Source of the DNA: an uncultured Opitutia bacterium
Lineage (GTDB): Bacteria; Verrucomicrobiota; Verrucomicrobiia; Opitutales; UBA953
Assembly (NCBI GenBank): GCA_903829855.1
Contig: CAIKRN010000083.1
Span: 1-15,111, forward strand
DNA length: 15,111 nucleotides
Reading direction: 5' to 3'
Under the pieces are notes generated by a model. It did not search any database. It worked only from the letters and a program-made list of their open reading frames with translations, and had not been told where the DNA came from. Each line of letters begins with the position of its first letter. Position 1 is the stretch's first letter. The translations under genes and the position numbers were made by a program. This document shows, one piece after another, positions 1 to 6,948 of the stretch.

Positions 1-830
1 AGCCCGAGGCCCGTGAAATCAAATAAGTGTCCGAAATGGATGAGTAGGGCGAAGATAATACCTCCGAAGAAAATCCGGGTATACGGGTTAGGGATGCTTT
101 TGGTCGCTGAGTTACGGCGGATGAGGAAGAGGTAGAGTCTCGCCACTAGTCCGCACGCTAAGCCGAGCACCACGGCGGTGCCTGCGCCGCTCAAGGATAG
201 TTCGGCCGGGAGTGGCAGTCGGTAGTTCGCATGGTGGGCGTGCAGGAGTGTGCGACCTGCGAGGTCGGCGAGGAAGGCGCAGGCGAGGCACGGCAAGATT
301 TGCCAGGTGCGGAACTTGACGAACTCCAAGGCGAAGACAGCGGCGGCGATTGGGGTGCCGAAGACAGCGGCGAAGCCGGCGCTGACTCCGCAGAGGAGTA
401 GGGTCTGCCTTTCCTTTACGGACAGGTCAAAGAAGCGGCTGAATTGATCCGCGAGCGACCCGCCGAGCTGTAAGGCTGTGCCTTCGCGTCCGACCGAGGC
501 GCCGCCGAGGTGGGAGAGGAGGGTGGTGGCGAAAATCATCGGGCCCTTGGCGGCGGGCAGAATGCCCGTCGGTTGCTTGATTTGGCTGATGAGGGCGCGG
601 ACTCCGCCGGCCGAGCTACGGGCAAAAGTTTCGTAGGCCCAGACGCTTAGAAGCCCGAAGGCGGGTAGCAGGAAAATGAGCCAGTGCTGCGAGCTGAAGA
701 ATGTGGCGACCCAGGTGAGGGAATGCAGGAAGGCGGCACCCGCGACCCCGACCACCAAACTGACACCAGGGATGAGCATCAGCCAGCGGAGGGTATGTCT
801 TGGATAGTTCGGCTGGTCGGCTCCGTTCAT
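1..830 (-). CDS. ClC-family anion transporter, probably fluoride-type (C-terminus outside window)
   Basis: Partial gene: 276 N-terminal residues are present and the frame stays open to base 1. The protein is an integral membrane anion transporter of the ClC superfamily. Hydrophobic helices recur throughout, for example around residues 15-35, 50-65 and 215-236. The conserved pore loop reads GREGT at residues 114-118, with E116 as the external gating glutamate, and is followed by LQLGGSLADQF. The next ClC signature is FGTPIAAAVFALEF (157-170). Chloride-type ClCs usually have GSGIP, GREGP and a second glutamate after the FxxP...E motif; here those sites read SSAGG (72-76), GREGT and a phenylalanine (F170). 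From what I recall of the family, GREGT and loss of the internal glutamate mark the fluoride/proton antiporter branch, so fluoride export is a reasonable inference. The ATG at 830 precedes the hydrophobic region. No Shine-Dalgarno is visible. It is divergent from the oxidoreductase gene 86 nt away. Confidence 0.88.
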   Translation of the reverse strand, partial: MNGADQPNYPRHTLRWLMLIPGVSLVVGVAGAAFLHSLTWVATFFSSQHWLIFLLPAFGLLSVWAYETFARSSAGGVRALISQIKQPTGILPAAKGPMIFATTLLSHLGGASVGREGTALQLGGSLADQFSRFFDLSVKERQTLLLCGVSAGFAAVFGTPIAAAVFALEFVKFRTWQILPCLACAFLADLAGRTLLHAHHANYRLPLPAELSLSGAGTAVVLGLACGLVARLYLFLIRRNSATKSIPNPYTRIFFGGIIFALLIHFGHLFDFTGLG

Positions 831-916
831 AGAGGTCGTTATGAATGGGTGGTTTTTTTTATCGAACATTATTGATGGGGGTTGCCTGCTTCCGTTTTGG
901 GGACAAATTCCCCCGC
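831..916. promoter_or_regulatory. Divergent intergenic region between ClC gene and oxidoreductase gene
   Basis: These 86 nt must carry the 5' regions of both divergent genes unless their promoters lie inside coding sequence. A run of eight T sits at 853-860. Just before the plus-strand ATG there is a short inverted repeat, GGGGA (899-903) and TCCCC (909-913) with a 5-nt loop, which could fold over the translation start. I see no convincing -35/-10 pair, and no fluoride-riboswitch consensus on the ClC side. Confidence 0.35.
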
Positions 917-2185
917 ATGAGCAACCCCCTCACCCGTCGAGAAGTCATTGGTAACCTCACCTTAGCAGGCGCTGCCTTGGCCGTCGCCCCCGCCTTTGCC
1001 GCTTCCAGCGGTCCCTTGCCGGCCAAGATCAAAGTTGCCTTGATTGGTTGCGGCGGTCGCGGTACCGGCGCCCTGGGTCAGTTCATTGCGGCCTGTAAGA
1101 TTCTCGGTATTGAGCCTGAGGTTGTGGCGCTTGGTGATGCTTTTGACGACAAGGTCCAGCGCCTCGGCCAGGTTTACAAACTCCCGGCTAACAAGCTTTT
1201 CTCGGGTTACGACGCCTACCAGAAGGTTATGGCCACCGATTGCACCTTCGTGCTGATGGCCACGCCTCCGGCCTTCCGACCAGTGCATTTCGCCGCCGCG
1301 ATTGAAGCGGGCAAGCACTGCTTCATCGAGAAGCCGGTCGCCGTGGATCCCGTCGGTGCCCGTTCCATCATCGCCACCGGCGAGAAGGCCAAGGGTAAAG
1401 GGCTTGCGGTGGTTGCGGGTACCCAGCGCCGCCACTCGGCCTCTTACCAGAAGAACAAAGCCCTCATCGAAGCGGGTGCCATTGGCGCCATTCGCGGTGG
1501 TATCGTCCAGTGGAATGGCACCGTGCCGTGGTTGAAGCGCCGTGGTGACGGTGAGTCCGATGCCTCCTACATGAACCATAACTGGCTCAATTTTGCGGAA
1601 CTCTCGGGTGACCATATCGTCGAGCAGCATATCCATAACGTCGACGTCGCCATCTGGTTCCTCGGCCGTCCTCCAGTAAGCGCCCTCGGCTTCGGCGGTC
1701 GGGCTCGTCGCGAAACTGGCAACATGTTCGACTTCTTTAGCATCGATTACGATTTCGGTGATGCGGTCCATATCCATAGCCAGTGCCGCCAGATCACGGC
1801 GACCACTGGGCACGTCGGCGAATTCTTCACGGGTGCCGAAGGCTCCTGTTACGGTGGTGGTAAGGTATTTTCGAAGAAGGGCATCACCGTTTCGGACATC
1901 AAGCTGGATACCGATGACTCCATGGTGCAGGAGCACGTCGACCTGATCCGCAGCGCCTTCAGCGGTTCGCCTCTGAATGATGCCCGACAGATTGCCGAAA
2001 CGACCTTGGCGGTCATCATGGGTCGGATGTCTGCCTACACCGGTGAGCTCGTACGTTTCGCTGACCTGCTCACCAACGAGAATTCTCCGCACTACAACTT
2101 CAAGTTCGCCGTAGGCCCGAAGGATTTCGAAGCCGGCACCGTCAAGTTGCCCGCCGAAGTCCCGCCGATCCCAGGCAAAGCTTGA
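917..2185 (+). CDS. Tat-exported Gfo/Idh/MocA family NAD(P)-dependent oxidoreductase
   Basis: A 422-residue protein of the glucose-fructose oxidoreductase / inositol dehydrogenase family, which oxidises or reduces sugars and polyols with a nicotinamide cofactor. The N-terminus has a twin-arginine signal (TRREVIG, residues 6-12), then a hydrophobic stretch and AFA-AS near residue 29, so export by Tat is likely. The Rossmann glycine motif is GCGGRGTG (44-51). The family hallmark EKP is at 138-140. The C-terminal catalytic segment includes GDHIVEQHIHNVD (231-243), with H238, H240 and D243 as likely active-site residues. An upstream in-frame ATG at 845 would add 24 residues before the twin-arginine motif; 917 is preferred because it puts that motif at the N-terminus. 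The gene converges on the NIPSNAP gene. It may work with the DUF1080 protein of the facing operon on 3-keto-glycosides; that link is inference, and the substrate is unknown. Confidence 0.93.
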   Translation: MSNPLTRREVIGNLTLAGAALAVAPAFAASSGPLPAKIKVALIGCGGRGTGALGQFIAACKILGIEPEVVALGDAFDDKVQRLGQVYKLPANKLFSGYDAYQKVMATDCTFVLMATPPAFRPVHFAAAIEAGKHCFIEKPVAVDPVGARSIIATGEKAKGKGLAVVAGTQRRHSASYQKNKALIEAGAIGAIRGGIVQWNGTVPWLKRRGDGESDASYMNHNWLNFAELSGDHIVEQHIHNVDVAIWFLGRPPVSALGFGGRARRETGNMFDFFSIDYDFGDAVHIHSQCRQITATTGHVGEFFTGAEGSCYGGGKVFSKKGITVSDIKLDTDDSMVQEHVDLIRSAFSGSPLNDARQIAETTLAVIMGRMSAYTGELVRFADLLTNENSPHYNFKFAVGPKDFEAGTVKLPAEVPPIPGKA

Positions 2186-2189
2186 GAAT

Positions 2190-2220
2190 GGTAGGGACAG
2201 CACGGTGTGCTGTCCCTACC
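2190..2220. repeat. Perfect 14-bp-arm palindrome just after the oxidoreductase gene
   Basis: GGTAGGGACAGCAC (2190-2203) and its exact reverse complement (2207-2220) are separated by a 3-nt loop. It begins 4 nt after the oxidoreductase stop codon. It has no T-tract on either strand, so it is not a classical terminator by itself. It could protect the mRNA 3' end or be a copy of a dispersed palindromic element. Its inner nine bases match the neighbouring terminator arm except for one compensated base pair. Confidence 0.85.
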
Positions 2221-2234
2221 TCATGCTGGCACAA

Positions 2235-2263
2235 AAAAGGACGGCACATGGTGCCGTCCTTTT
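2235..2263. terminator. Bidirectional intrinsic terminator between convergent genes
   Basis: Arms AAAAGGACGGCAC (2235-2247) and GTGCCGTCCTTTT (2251-2263) pair perfectly over 13 bp around a 3-nt loop. The plus-strand transcript ends in four U. The minus-strand transcript runs into six U, from the A run at 2233-2238. It therefore fits termination of both the oxidoreductase gene and the long minus-strand operon, whose last gene stops at 2282. Confidence 0.93.
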
Positions 2264-2281
2264 CGGGAAACCCGGAATCGC

Positions 2282-3067
2282 TTACTTGACCGGGGAGTAG
2301 TCGGTCGGGACGAGGAATTCGGACTTCACGCCGTTAGGCTGGGCGATCGTCAGAGAGCCGCCGGCCTTCTTCTCGGAAGCTTCCTTGGCGGCAACCCAAG
2401 TCGGATCAGCGCGGAAGGCGTCGAAGCTGGCCTTGGCGGCATCTTCGCTCTGGTGGTGGAGGAGGTAGATGAGGGTGTTGCTGGCGACGTAGGAGCTCTT
2501 GGCACCCTTTTGGTCAGCGGCCAGGTTCCAGTAGCAGACGTTGGTCATGCCGTGCTTTTCGAAGAGCTTCAGGGTGTGGTCACGGAAGCGGGCGTTTAGG
2601 TCAGGCAGGCGACTGGCTTCCGTCGTGTAGGTGCGGAGTTCGAAGACGCCTTTGCCGAAGCTTTTGGCGGCCGCGAGTGCCGAGTAGTCCGTGGCGGTCA
2701 GGAAAGCCGTTTCGACTTTGGTGATAAGCTTGCCGTTGAGCTCGGAGGCTTTCTGGGCAGCTTTCCAATCCGGGTCGGCGCCGAAGGCTTTCCAGGAGGC
2801 GTCGCGGGCAGCCTTGTCGGCGTAGGCAAGGAAGTAGACCAGCTTGTTATCGGTGTTCTTCGTGGGCACGAAGTAACCGAGGTTGGTCATGCCATGTTTT
2901 TCGAACAGTTTGACCGTGTGGTCGCGGAAGCGGGCGTTGAGGGCGTCAAGCTTGCCTTCAGCGGCGTAGTAGACGCGCATCTCGAAGAGACGGGTGTCGG
3001 GCTTGTCGGCGGCACCGGCGGAAGCCGAGAGCAGACCGAAAGCGAGGAGGGCGAGGAGCGTTTTCAT
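2282..3067 (-). CDS. Secreted protein with two tandem NIPSNAP domains
   Basis: A 261-residue protein starting with a typical Sec signal peptide (MKTLLALLAFGLLSASAGA). Two NIPSNAP-type, ferredoxin-like domains follow, at about residues 27-130 and 141-258. Each begins with F-E-[ML]-R and contains a nearly identical block, LNARFRDHT[VL]KLFEKHGMTN, at 43-62 and 157-176. Each ends with a matching [GR]ADP.W..A...ASE segment, around 96-109 and 219-231. The 114-residue offset shows an internal duplication; dimeric alpha-beta barrel proteins often form such a pair in one chain. NIPSNAP proteins have no firmly known reaction in bacteria. It is the last gene of the minus-strand run, 1 nt after the stop of the substrate-binding protein, which suggests translational coupling and a job in the same process. 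It is not membrane-anchored, so periplasmic location is inferred. Confidence 0.9.
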   Translation of the reverse strand: MKTLLALLAFGLLSASAGAADKPDTRLFEMRVYYAAEGKLDALNARFRDHTVKLFEKHGMTNLGYFVPTKNTDNKLVYFLAYADKAARDASWKAFGADPDWKAAQKASELNGKLITKVETAFLTATDYSALAAAKSFGKGVFELRTYTTEASRLPDLNARFRDHTLKLFEKHGMTNVCYWNLAADQKGAKSSYVASNTLIYLLHHQSEDAAKASFDAFRADPTWVAAKEASEKKAGGSLTIAQPNGVKSEFLVPTDYSPVK

Positions 3068-3068
3068 G

Positions 3069-4025
3069 TTATTTGAGGAAGGGAGTGATATTTTCCGGGG
3101 TGACGAGCTGGAAGGGAATCAGGTTTTCTTTGGGGCAGGGTTGCTTGCGGGCGAGCAGGAGAGCGGCGTCGACTGAGCCCTTTCCTTGGCCGACTGCATC
3201 TTGGAAGACGGTGGCGTCAAGGCGACCTTCTTTGACGGCTGTGAGGGCTTGGGCGATGGCGTCGATACCAATGACATAGACGTCCTTTTTGATGCCAGCC
3301 CGCTCAAGGGCGAGCAGAGCCCCCATAGCCATCTCGTCATTATGGGCAAAGATGGCCTGGAATTTGCCCTTATGGGCCTGAATCCAGTTTTCGGTCAGGG
3401 ACATCGCCTTGGCGCGATCCCAAGACGCCGTTTGGTGATCGACGAGTTTGAGTCCGGGATATTTGGCAAAAACTTCGCGGGCACCCGTTTCGCGCTGGAG
3501 TTGAGCGGAGGTGCCCATGATGCCGTGAATCATGAGAACGCCGCCTTTGCCGCCGAGTTTCTTGGCCACCGCTTCCATGGCGATATGGCCGGCGTCCACG
3601 TCGTTCGAGCCGATGTAGGCGTTGCCGGCGGATTTGGTGACCTGATTCACCAGCACAATCGGGATGCCCGCCGCCTTGGCGCGGTCGACCGCCGGGGTGC
3701 TGGCTTCGAGTTCACATGGGTTCAGGATAATCACGTCTACCTTCAGGGAGATGAAATTTTCAATCTGACTAATCTGTTTCTGGGCATCGGATTGCGCATC
3801 CACCATGACCAAGCCCACGCCTGGTTTCGTCTTGGCGTACTCGACCACGGCCTCGGAGAGCTTGGCGGTGTATTCGGCCGAGAGGTCACGGGAGGAGAAG
3901 CCGATGAGCACTTCGCCGGGCTTGCGGGCTTCGGTCTTTTTGCACCCGGAGAATGCCGTCATTAGGGCGACAAGGGAGCAGGCGGCCAGCAAGGCGCCTG
4001 CGACTGGGCGAGGGGTAAGACGCAT
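3069..4025 (-). CDS. RbsB-like sugar ABC transporter substrate-binding lipoprotein
   Basis: A 318-residue periplasmic binding protein of the ribose/galactose class (Peripla_BP_4 type), the ligand-capturing part of the importer encoded just upstream. A hydrophobic signal ends in a lipobox-like AFSGC, with C28 the likely lipidated cysteine. The mature part shows class features: an N-terminal IGFSS strand (41-45), QIENFISLKVDVIILNP (87-103), IPIVLVNQ (121-128), QLQRETG (175-181), HNDEMAMGALLAL (228-240), GIDA (253-256) and FQD (274-276). The asparagine-aspartate pair, D255 and Q275 sit where RbsB-type proteins contact the sugar. The gene starts 9 nt after the permease stop and lies 1 nt before the NIPSNAP gene. 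The leader TCCTCCTTC is pyrimidine-rich rather than Shine-Dalgarno-like. The ligand cannot be read from sequence; pentose, hexose or inositol are all possible. Confidence 0.93.
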   Translation of the reverse strand: MRLTPRPVAGALLAACSLVALMTAFSGCKKTEARKPGEVLIGFSSRDLSAEYTAKLSEAVVEYAKTKPGVGLVMVDAQSDAQKQISQIENFISLKVDVIILNPCELEASTPAVDRAKAAGIPIVLVNQVTKSAGNAYIGSNDVDAGHIAMEAVAKKLGGKGGVLMIHGIMGTSAQLQRETGAREVFAKYPGLKLVDHQTASWDRAKAMSLTENWIQAHKGKFQAIFAHNDEMAMGALLALERAGIKKDVYVIGIDAIAQALTAVKEGRLDATVFQDAVGQGKGSVDAALLLARKQPCPKENLIPFQLVTPENITPFLK

Positions 4026-4034
4026 GAAGGAGGA

Positions 4035-4970
4035 TTAGGAACGGGACTGACGACGGTCGAGCCAAACCGCACCCACGATGATGACTCCTTTAATCACGGC
4101 CTGAAAATACGAAGAAACGCCCATTAAATCTAAACCGTTGTTGATTTCTCCAATGAGCAGCACGCCAAGCAGTGTGCCCGTGATGGTGCCGACGCCGCCG
4201 GCGAGGCTCGTGCCTCCGATGACCACGGCCGCGATGGCATCGAGTTCATAAGCCTGACCAGCATTGGGCTGACCGGTCGTAATGCGTGCCGCCAGCACCA
4301 CGCCTGCGAGACCTGTGAGTAGTCCACACAAGCCATAAGCGAAGAGCTTCACGCGTTCCACTGGCACTCCGGCCGCGCGGGCGGCGTTCTCGTTTCCGCC
4401 CACCGCGTAGATATGGCGCCCGAGGCGGAAGTTGCGGAGGAAGAACCAGGCGCCCGTCGCCACGCTCGCGAAACATAAGACTGGGATCGGCACCCCGAGG
4501 AAATCGCCAGCGAGCGAAGTTAGCTCACTCGACATATTCGCCACGGGACGCCCGCCACTAAAAATAAGGGCCAAGCCACGCGCGATAGTCATCATACCTA
4601 AGGTCACGATGAACGGGGCCACCCCGCCACGCGTGACGAGCACACCGTTGACGAGTCCGCAGGCTGCTCCCGTGAGCAGGCCGACGGCGATCGGGATAAA
4701 GACCGTATGGTCTCCGGGATGGGCGAACGTCGCGCAGGCGACGCCGCTGAGGGCGACGACCGAGCCAAGGGAGAGATCCACCCCCGCCGTGAGCAAGACG
4801 AACGTCACGCCAACGGCGAGGATGCCGTTAATGGAGACTTGCCGGGCGACGTTGGTCAGGTTCGCGACGCTCAGAAAGGTATCGGTCACGAAGGAGAGCC
4901 CCAGCCCGACAGCCAAGATGACGAGGAGGAGGCCGAAGCGGTGGAGTAGATGACGGTCGAGGGCTGGCAT
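4035..4970 (-). CDS. RbsC-like sugar ABC transporter permease
   Basis: A 311-residue inner-membrane permease of the BPD_transp_2 family, forming the channel of a ribose-type importer. There are about eight to ten hydrophobic segments. Family motifs include the ligand-channel segment TAGVDLSLGSVVALSG, then GGNENAARAAGVPVERVK before a transmembrane pair, and ELDAIAAVVIGGTSLAGGVGT, which is strongly conserved in RbsC/XylH/AraH proteins. The frame is open upstream to an ATG at 5027, but that would overlap the ATPase gene by 53 nt and add 19 non-hydrophobic residues. The ATG at 4970 lies 4 nt after the ATPase stop and gives the usual RbsC N-terminus, so it is preferred. The gene sits between its ATPase and binding-protein genes, in the order A-C-B. 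Confidence 0.93.
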   Translation of the reverse strand: MPALDRHLLHRFGLLLVILAVGLGLSFVTDTFLSVANLTNVARQVSINGILAVGVTFVLLTAGVDLSLGSVVALSGVACATFAHPGDHTVFIPIAVGLLTGAACGLVNGVLVTRGGVAPFIVTLGMMTIARGLALIFSGGRPVANMSSELTSLAGDFLGVPIPVLCFASVATGAWFFLRNFRLGRHIYAVGGNENAARAAGVPVERVKLFAYGLCGLLTGLAGVVLAARITTGQPNAGQAYELDAIAAVVIGGTSLAGGVGTITGTLLGVLLIGEINNGLDLMGVSSYFQAVIKGVIIVGAVWLDRRQSRS

Positions 4971-4974
4971 GGCG

Positions 4975-6450
4975 TTATAAAGGCATGGCGTGACGGAGCA
5001 CGGTCTCTTGGTCAGCCGTGGCGGCATCGAGCGTGGCGGCCACGGAGCCGCGGCGGAGCACCACGATACGATGGGCGAGGGAGAGGGCTTCAGGGAGTTC
5101 GGACGACACCAGTAGCACGGCCTTACCCGAGCGGGCTAGACCCTGGATTGCGGAATAAATCTCCGCTTTAGCGCCGATATCAATGCCACGGGTCGGCTCG
5201 TCGAGGATGATGAGATCAGGGTCGCCGAGCAGACAACGGGCGAGAAGGGCCTTCTGTTGGTTGCCGCCGCTCAGTTGGGCGATGGGTTGGGACGGACTGG
5301 TGGCCTTGATTGTGAACTCAGCCACGCGGGAACGGATCGCGACGGCCTCTGCCTTGTGGTCAATCATCTGCCCCCGGCAAAACTCGCGTAAGGCCGTGAG
5401 GGTGACGTTCTGACCGAGGCCGAGCGCGGGAATCAGGCCGAGACCTTTGCGGTCCTCAGTGACCATGCCGATACCGGCCGCCAAGGCGTCCTGTGGATCT
5501 CGAAGGGAGAGCGGGCGGCCCTTGAAGCGGATCTCGCCGCTGGTAGCAGGCTGTAATCCATAGATTGCGCTGACTACTTCCGTCCGGCCGGCCCCCATCA
5601 ATCCGGCTAAGGCGACGACTTCGCCGCGATGCAGGCGAAAGCTGATATCACGATAGGCTGGTTCGCGGGTGAGATTGGAGACTTCGAGGAGGACTTCATC
5701 CGTCGGCGGCAGACGCACGGGGAAGATGTCCGCGAGTTCGCGCCCCACCATCAACTGGATGAGCTTTGCGGGATTCAGCTCGGACGCCGGAGATGTTCCG
5801 ACCAAGCGTCCGTCGCGCAGAACGGAGATGCGGTCGGCCAGCTTAAAGACCTCGTCCATCTTATGGGTCGTATAAACGATGGTCACGCCGCGGGCTTTCA
5901 GGCGGGCGATACTACGAAAGAGGGCGGCGACTTCCTGTTCTGAAAGTGCCGCGGTCGGTTCGTCCATCAGAATCACGTCGGCTCGACGGCCGAGGGCCTT
6001 GGCAATCTCCACCACTTGCGTCTGTGCGACCGTCAGGGTTCGCATCAAACGGTCTGGCTCGATGTTGGCTTCGAGTTCTTTCAGCAGCTCCAAGGCACGT
6101 TGGCGCTGCGCGGGGCGATTGATCTGCCAGAAACGTCCGCACGGCTCAGCGCCGAGGGTGATATTTTCCGCGACGGTGAGGTCAGGAATTGGCATCAGCT
6201 CCTGATGAATCATCGCGATACCCGCGACCAGGGCGTCGTGCGGCGAAGCGAAGTCGGCCTGGACGCCGCGCCATTCGACGTGACCTCCGTCAGGCCGATA
6301 AAGACCTGCGAGCACCTTCATCAGGGTCGACTTACCCGCGCCATTCTCGCCCATCAGGGCGTGGACTTCGCCAGGCAGGAAGTCTACTGAAGTAGGCTGT
6401 AAAACGGTGAGCCCTCCGAAGTCCTTACTTAGTTCGAGGGCTTGGAGCAT
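4975..6450 (-). CDS. RbsA-like sugar ABC transporter ATP-binding protein (two NBDs)
   Basis: A 491-residue cytoplasmic ATPase with two fused nucleotide-binding domains, the normal length and plan of RbsA/MglA/XylG. The first domain has Walker A GENGAGKS (34-41), Q83, a degenerate signature LTVAQTQ (139-145), Walker B ILMDEP (160-165) and switch histidine H196. The second has a degenerate Walker A GLMGAGRT (283-290), a canonical signature LSGGNQQK (393-400), Walker B LIILDEP (413-419) and serines (449-450) in place of the switch histidine. This asymmetry is normal for the family, so only one composite ATP site is expected to be fully active. It starts 9 nt after the DUF6428-like gene stops; AAAGG about 7 nt before the ATG is the only near-Shine-Dalgarno in the operon. 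The permease follows 4 nt downstream. Confidence 0.95.
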   Translation of the reverse strand: MLQALELSKDFGGLTVLQPTSVDFLPGEVHALMGENGAGKSTLMKVLAGLYRPDGGHVEWRGVQADFASPHDALVAGIAMIHQELMPIPDLTVAENITLGAEPCGRFWQINRPAQRQRALELLKELEANIEPDRLMRTLTVAQTQVVEIAKALGRRADVILMDEPTAALSEQEVAALFRSIARLKARGVTIVYTTHKMDEVFKLADRISVLRDGRLVGTSPASELNPAKLIQLMVGRELADIFPVRLPPTDEVLLEVSNLTREPAYRDISFRLHRGEVVALAGLMGAGRTEVVSAIYGLQPATSGEIRFKGRPLSLRDPQDALAAGIGMVTEDRKGLGLIPALGLGQNVTLTALREFCRGQMIDHKAEAVAIRSRVAEFTIKATSPSQPIAQLSGGNQQKALLARCLLGDPDLIILDEPTRGIDIGAKAEIYSAIQGLARSGKAVLLVSSELPEALSLAHRIVVLRRGSVAATLDAATADQETVLRHAMPL

Positions 6451-6459
6451 CGGTTGCCT

Positions 6460-6948
6460 TTAGCAGCAGCCCGAGCCAGGTGCGCAGGTCGCGCCCGTCT
6501 TGGCTTGTAGGCTGGCGGGGAAGCATACGTCCTCGGCCAGGCAGGCCGTGTGGCGCATGCCCAGTGAGAGTACGATCTGTTTTTCTTCGATCCGCTGGGC
6601 GTTGATCGGGAAGACGGAGAGGTAGGGGGCTTCGACTTCGACTTCGACAGGGAGGGTTGCTGAGCTGAGTACGCCCGCACCTTTGGCTAGAATCTGGGCG
6701 AACTTAGCCGCCGTGATGCGGTGCTCGGTATCGTCCGCCTGGTAGATTTGCAGTCGGCAGCTTGAATCGGTCCGGAGGGTGCCACCGCAGTCGACGAACT
6801 TTTTGTCGATGCGCGCAACCTCCGTCACGTGCACGTGCGGGCTCAGCAGTGTCGTGGTCGGGAGTTCGAAACGAACAATCCTGCCATCCGCCTTATTCAG
6901 TGCCTCTACTAATTGCTGTAGGGTGAGCGGGATCGGAGAGAGTTTCAT
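6460..6948 (-). CDS. Small Cys-rich DUF6428-like protein
   Basis: A 162-residue soluble protein without a signal peptide. Recognisable pieces are HVHVTEV (38-44), FVDCGGTLR (51-59), LQIYQADDTEHR (66-77), HTACLAEDVC (133-142) and a C-terminal CAPGSGCC (155-162). From memory this series matches the DUF6428 family of Bacteroidota, whose members I associate with arsenic-resistance gene neighbourhoods; no molecular function is established. Seven cysteines (54, 64, 136, 142, 155, 161, 162) plus histidines suggest metal, metalloid or thiol chemistry, which is inference. The frame extends upstream to 7023. The ATG at 6948 overlaps the stop of the DUF1080 gene in an ATGA and gives the expected N-terminus, so it is chosen. 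The ATPase gene follows after 9 nt. Its place inside a sugar-import operon is unexpected. Confidence 0.82.
   Translation of the reverse strand: MKLSPIPLTLQQLVEALNKADGRIVRFELPTTTLLSPHVHVTEVARIDKKFVDCGGTLRTDSSCRLQIYQADDTEHRITAAKFAQILAKGAGVLSSATLPVEVEVEAPYLSVFPINAQRIEEKQIVLSLGMRHTACLAEDVCFPASLQAKTGATCAPGSGCC

Noticed and set aside
831..916. Fluoride (crcB) riboswitch in front of the ClC gene
   Set aside because: Expected because the transporter looks fluoride-type, but the conserved GGNGATGG...CCGC...CTGATG pattern is not present in the minus-strand leader.
962..2203. Long open frame (413 codons) antisense to the oxidoreductase gene
   Set aside because: It lies opposite a well-recognised Gfo/Idh/MocA protein; its translation has no recognisable domain and reflects the codon bias of the sense gene.
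3186..3965. Open frame of 259 codons on the plus strand opposite the RbsB-like gene
   Set aside because: Antisense shadow of a strongly supported gene, with no family resemblance.
4971..5027. Upstream start (ATG at 5027) for the RbsC-like permease
   Set aside because: Would overlap the ATPase gene by 53 nt and add 19 atypical residues; the ATG at 4970 gives the usual N-terminus and 4-nt spacing.
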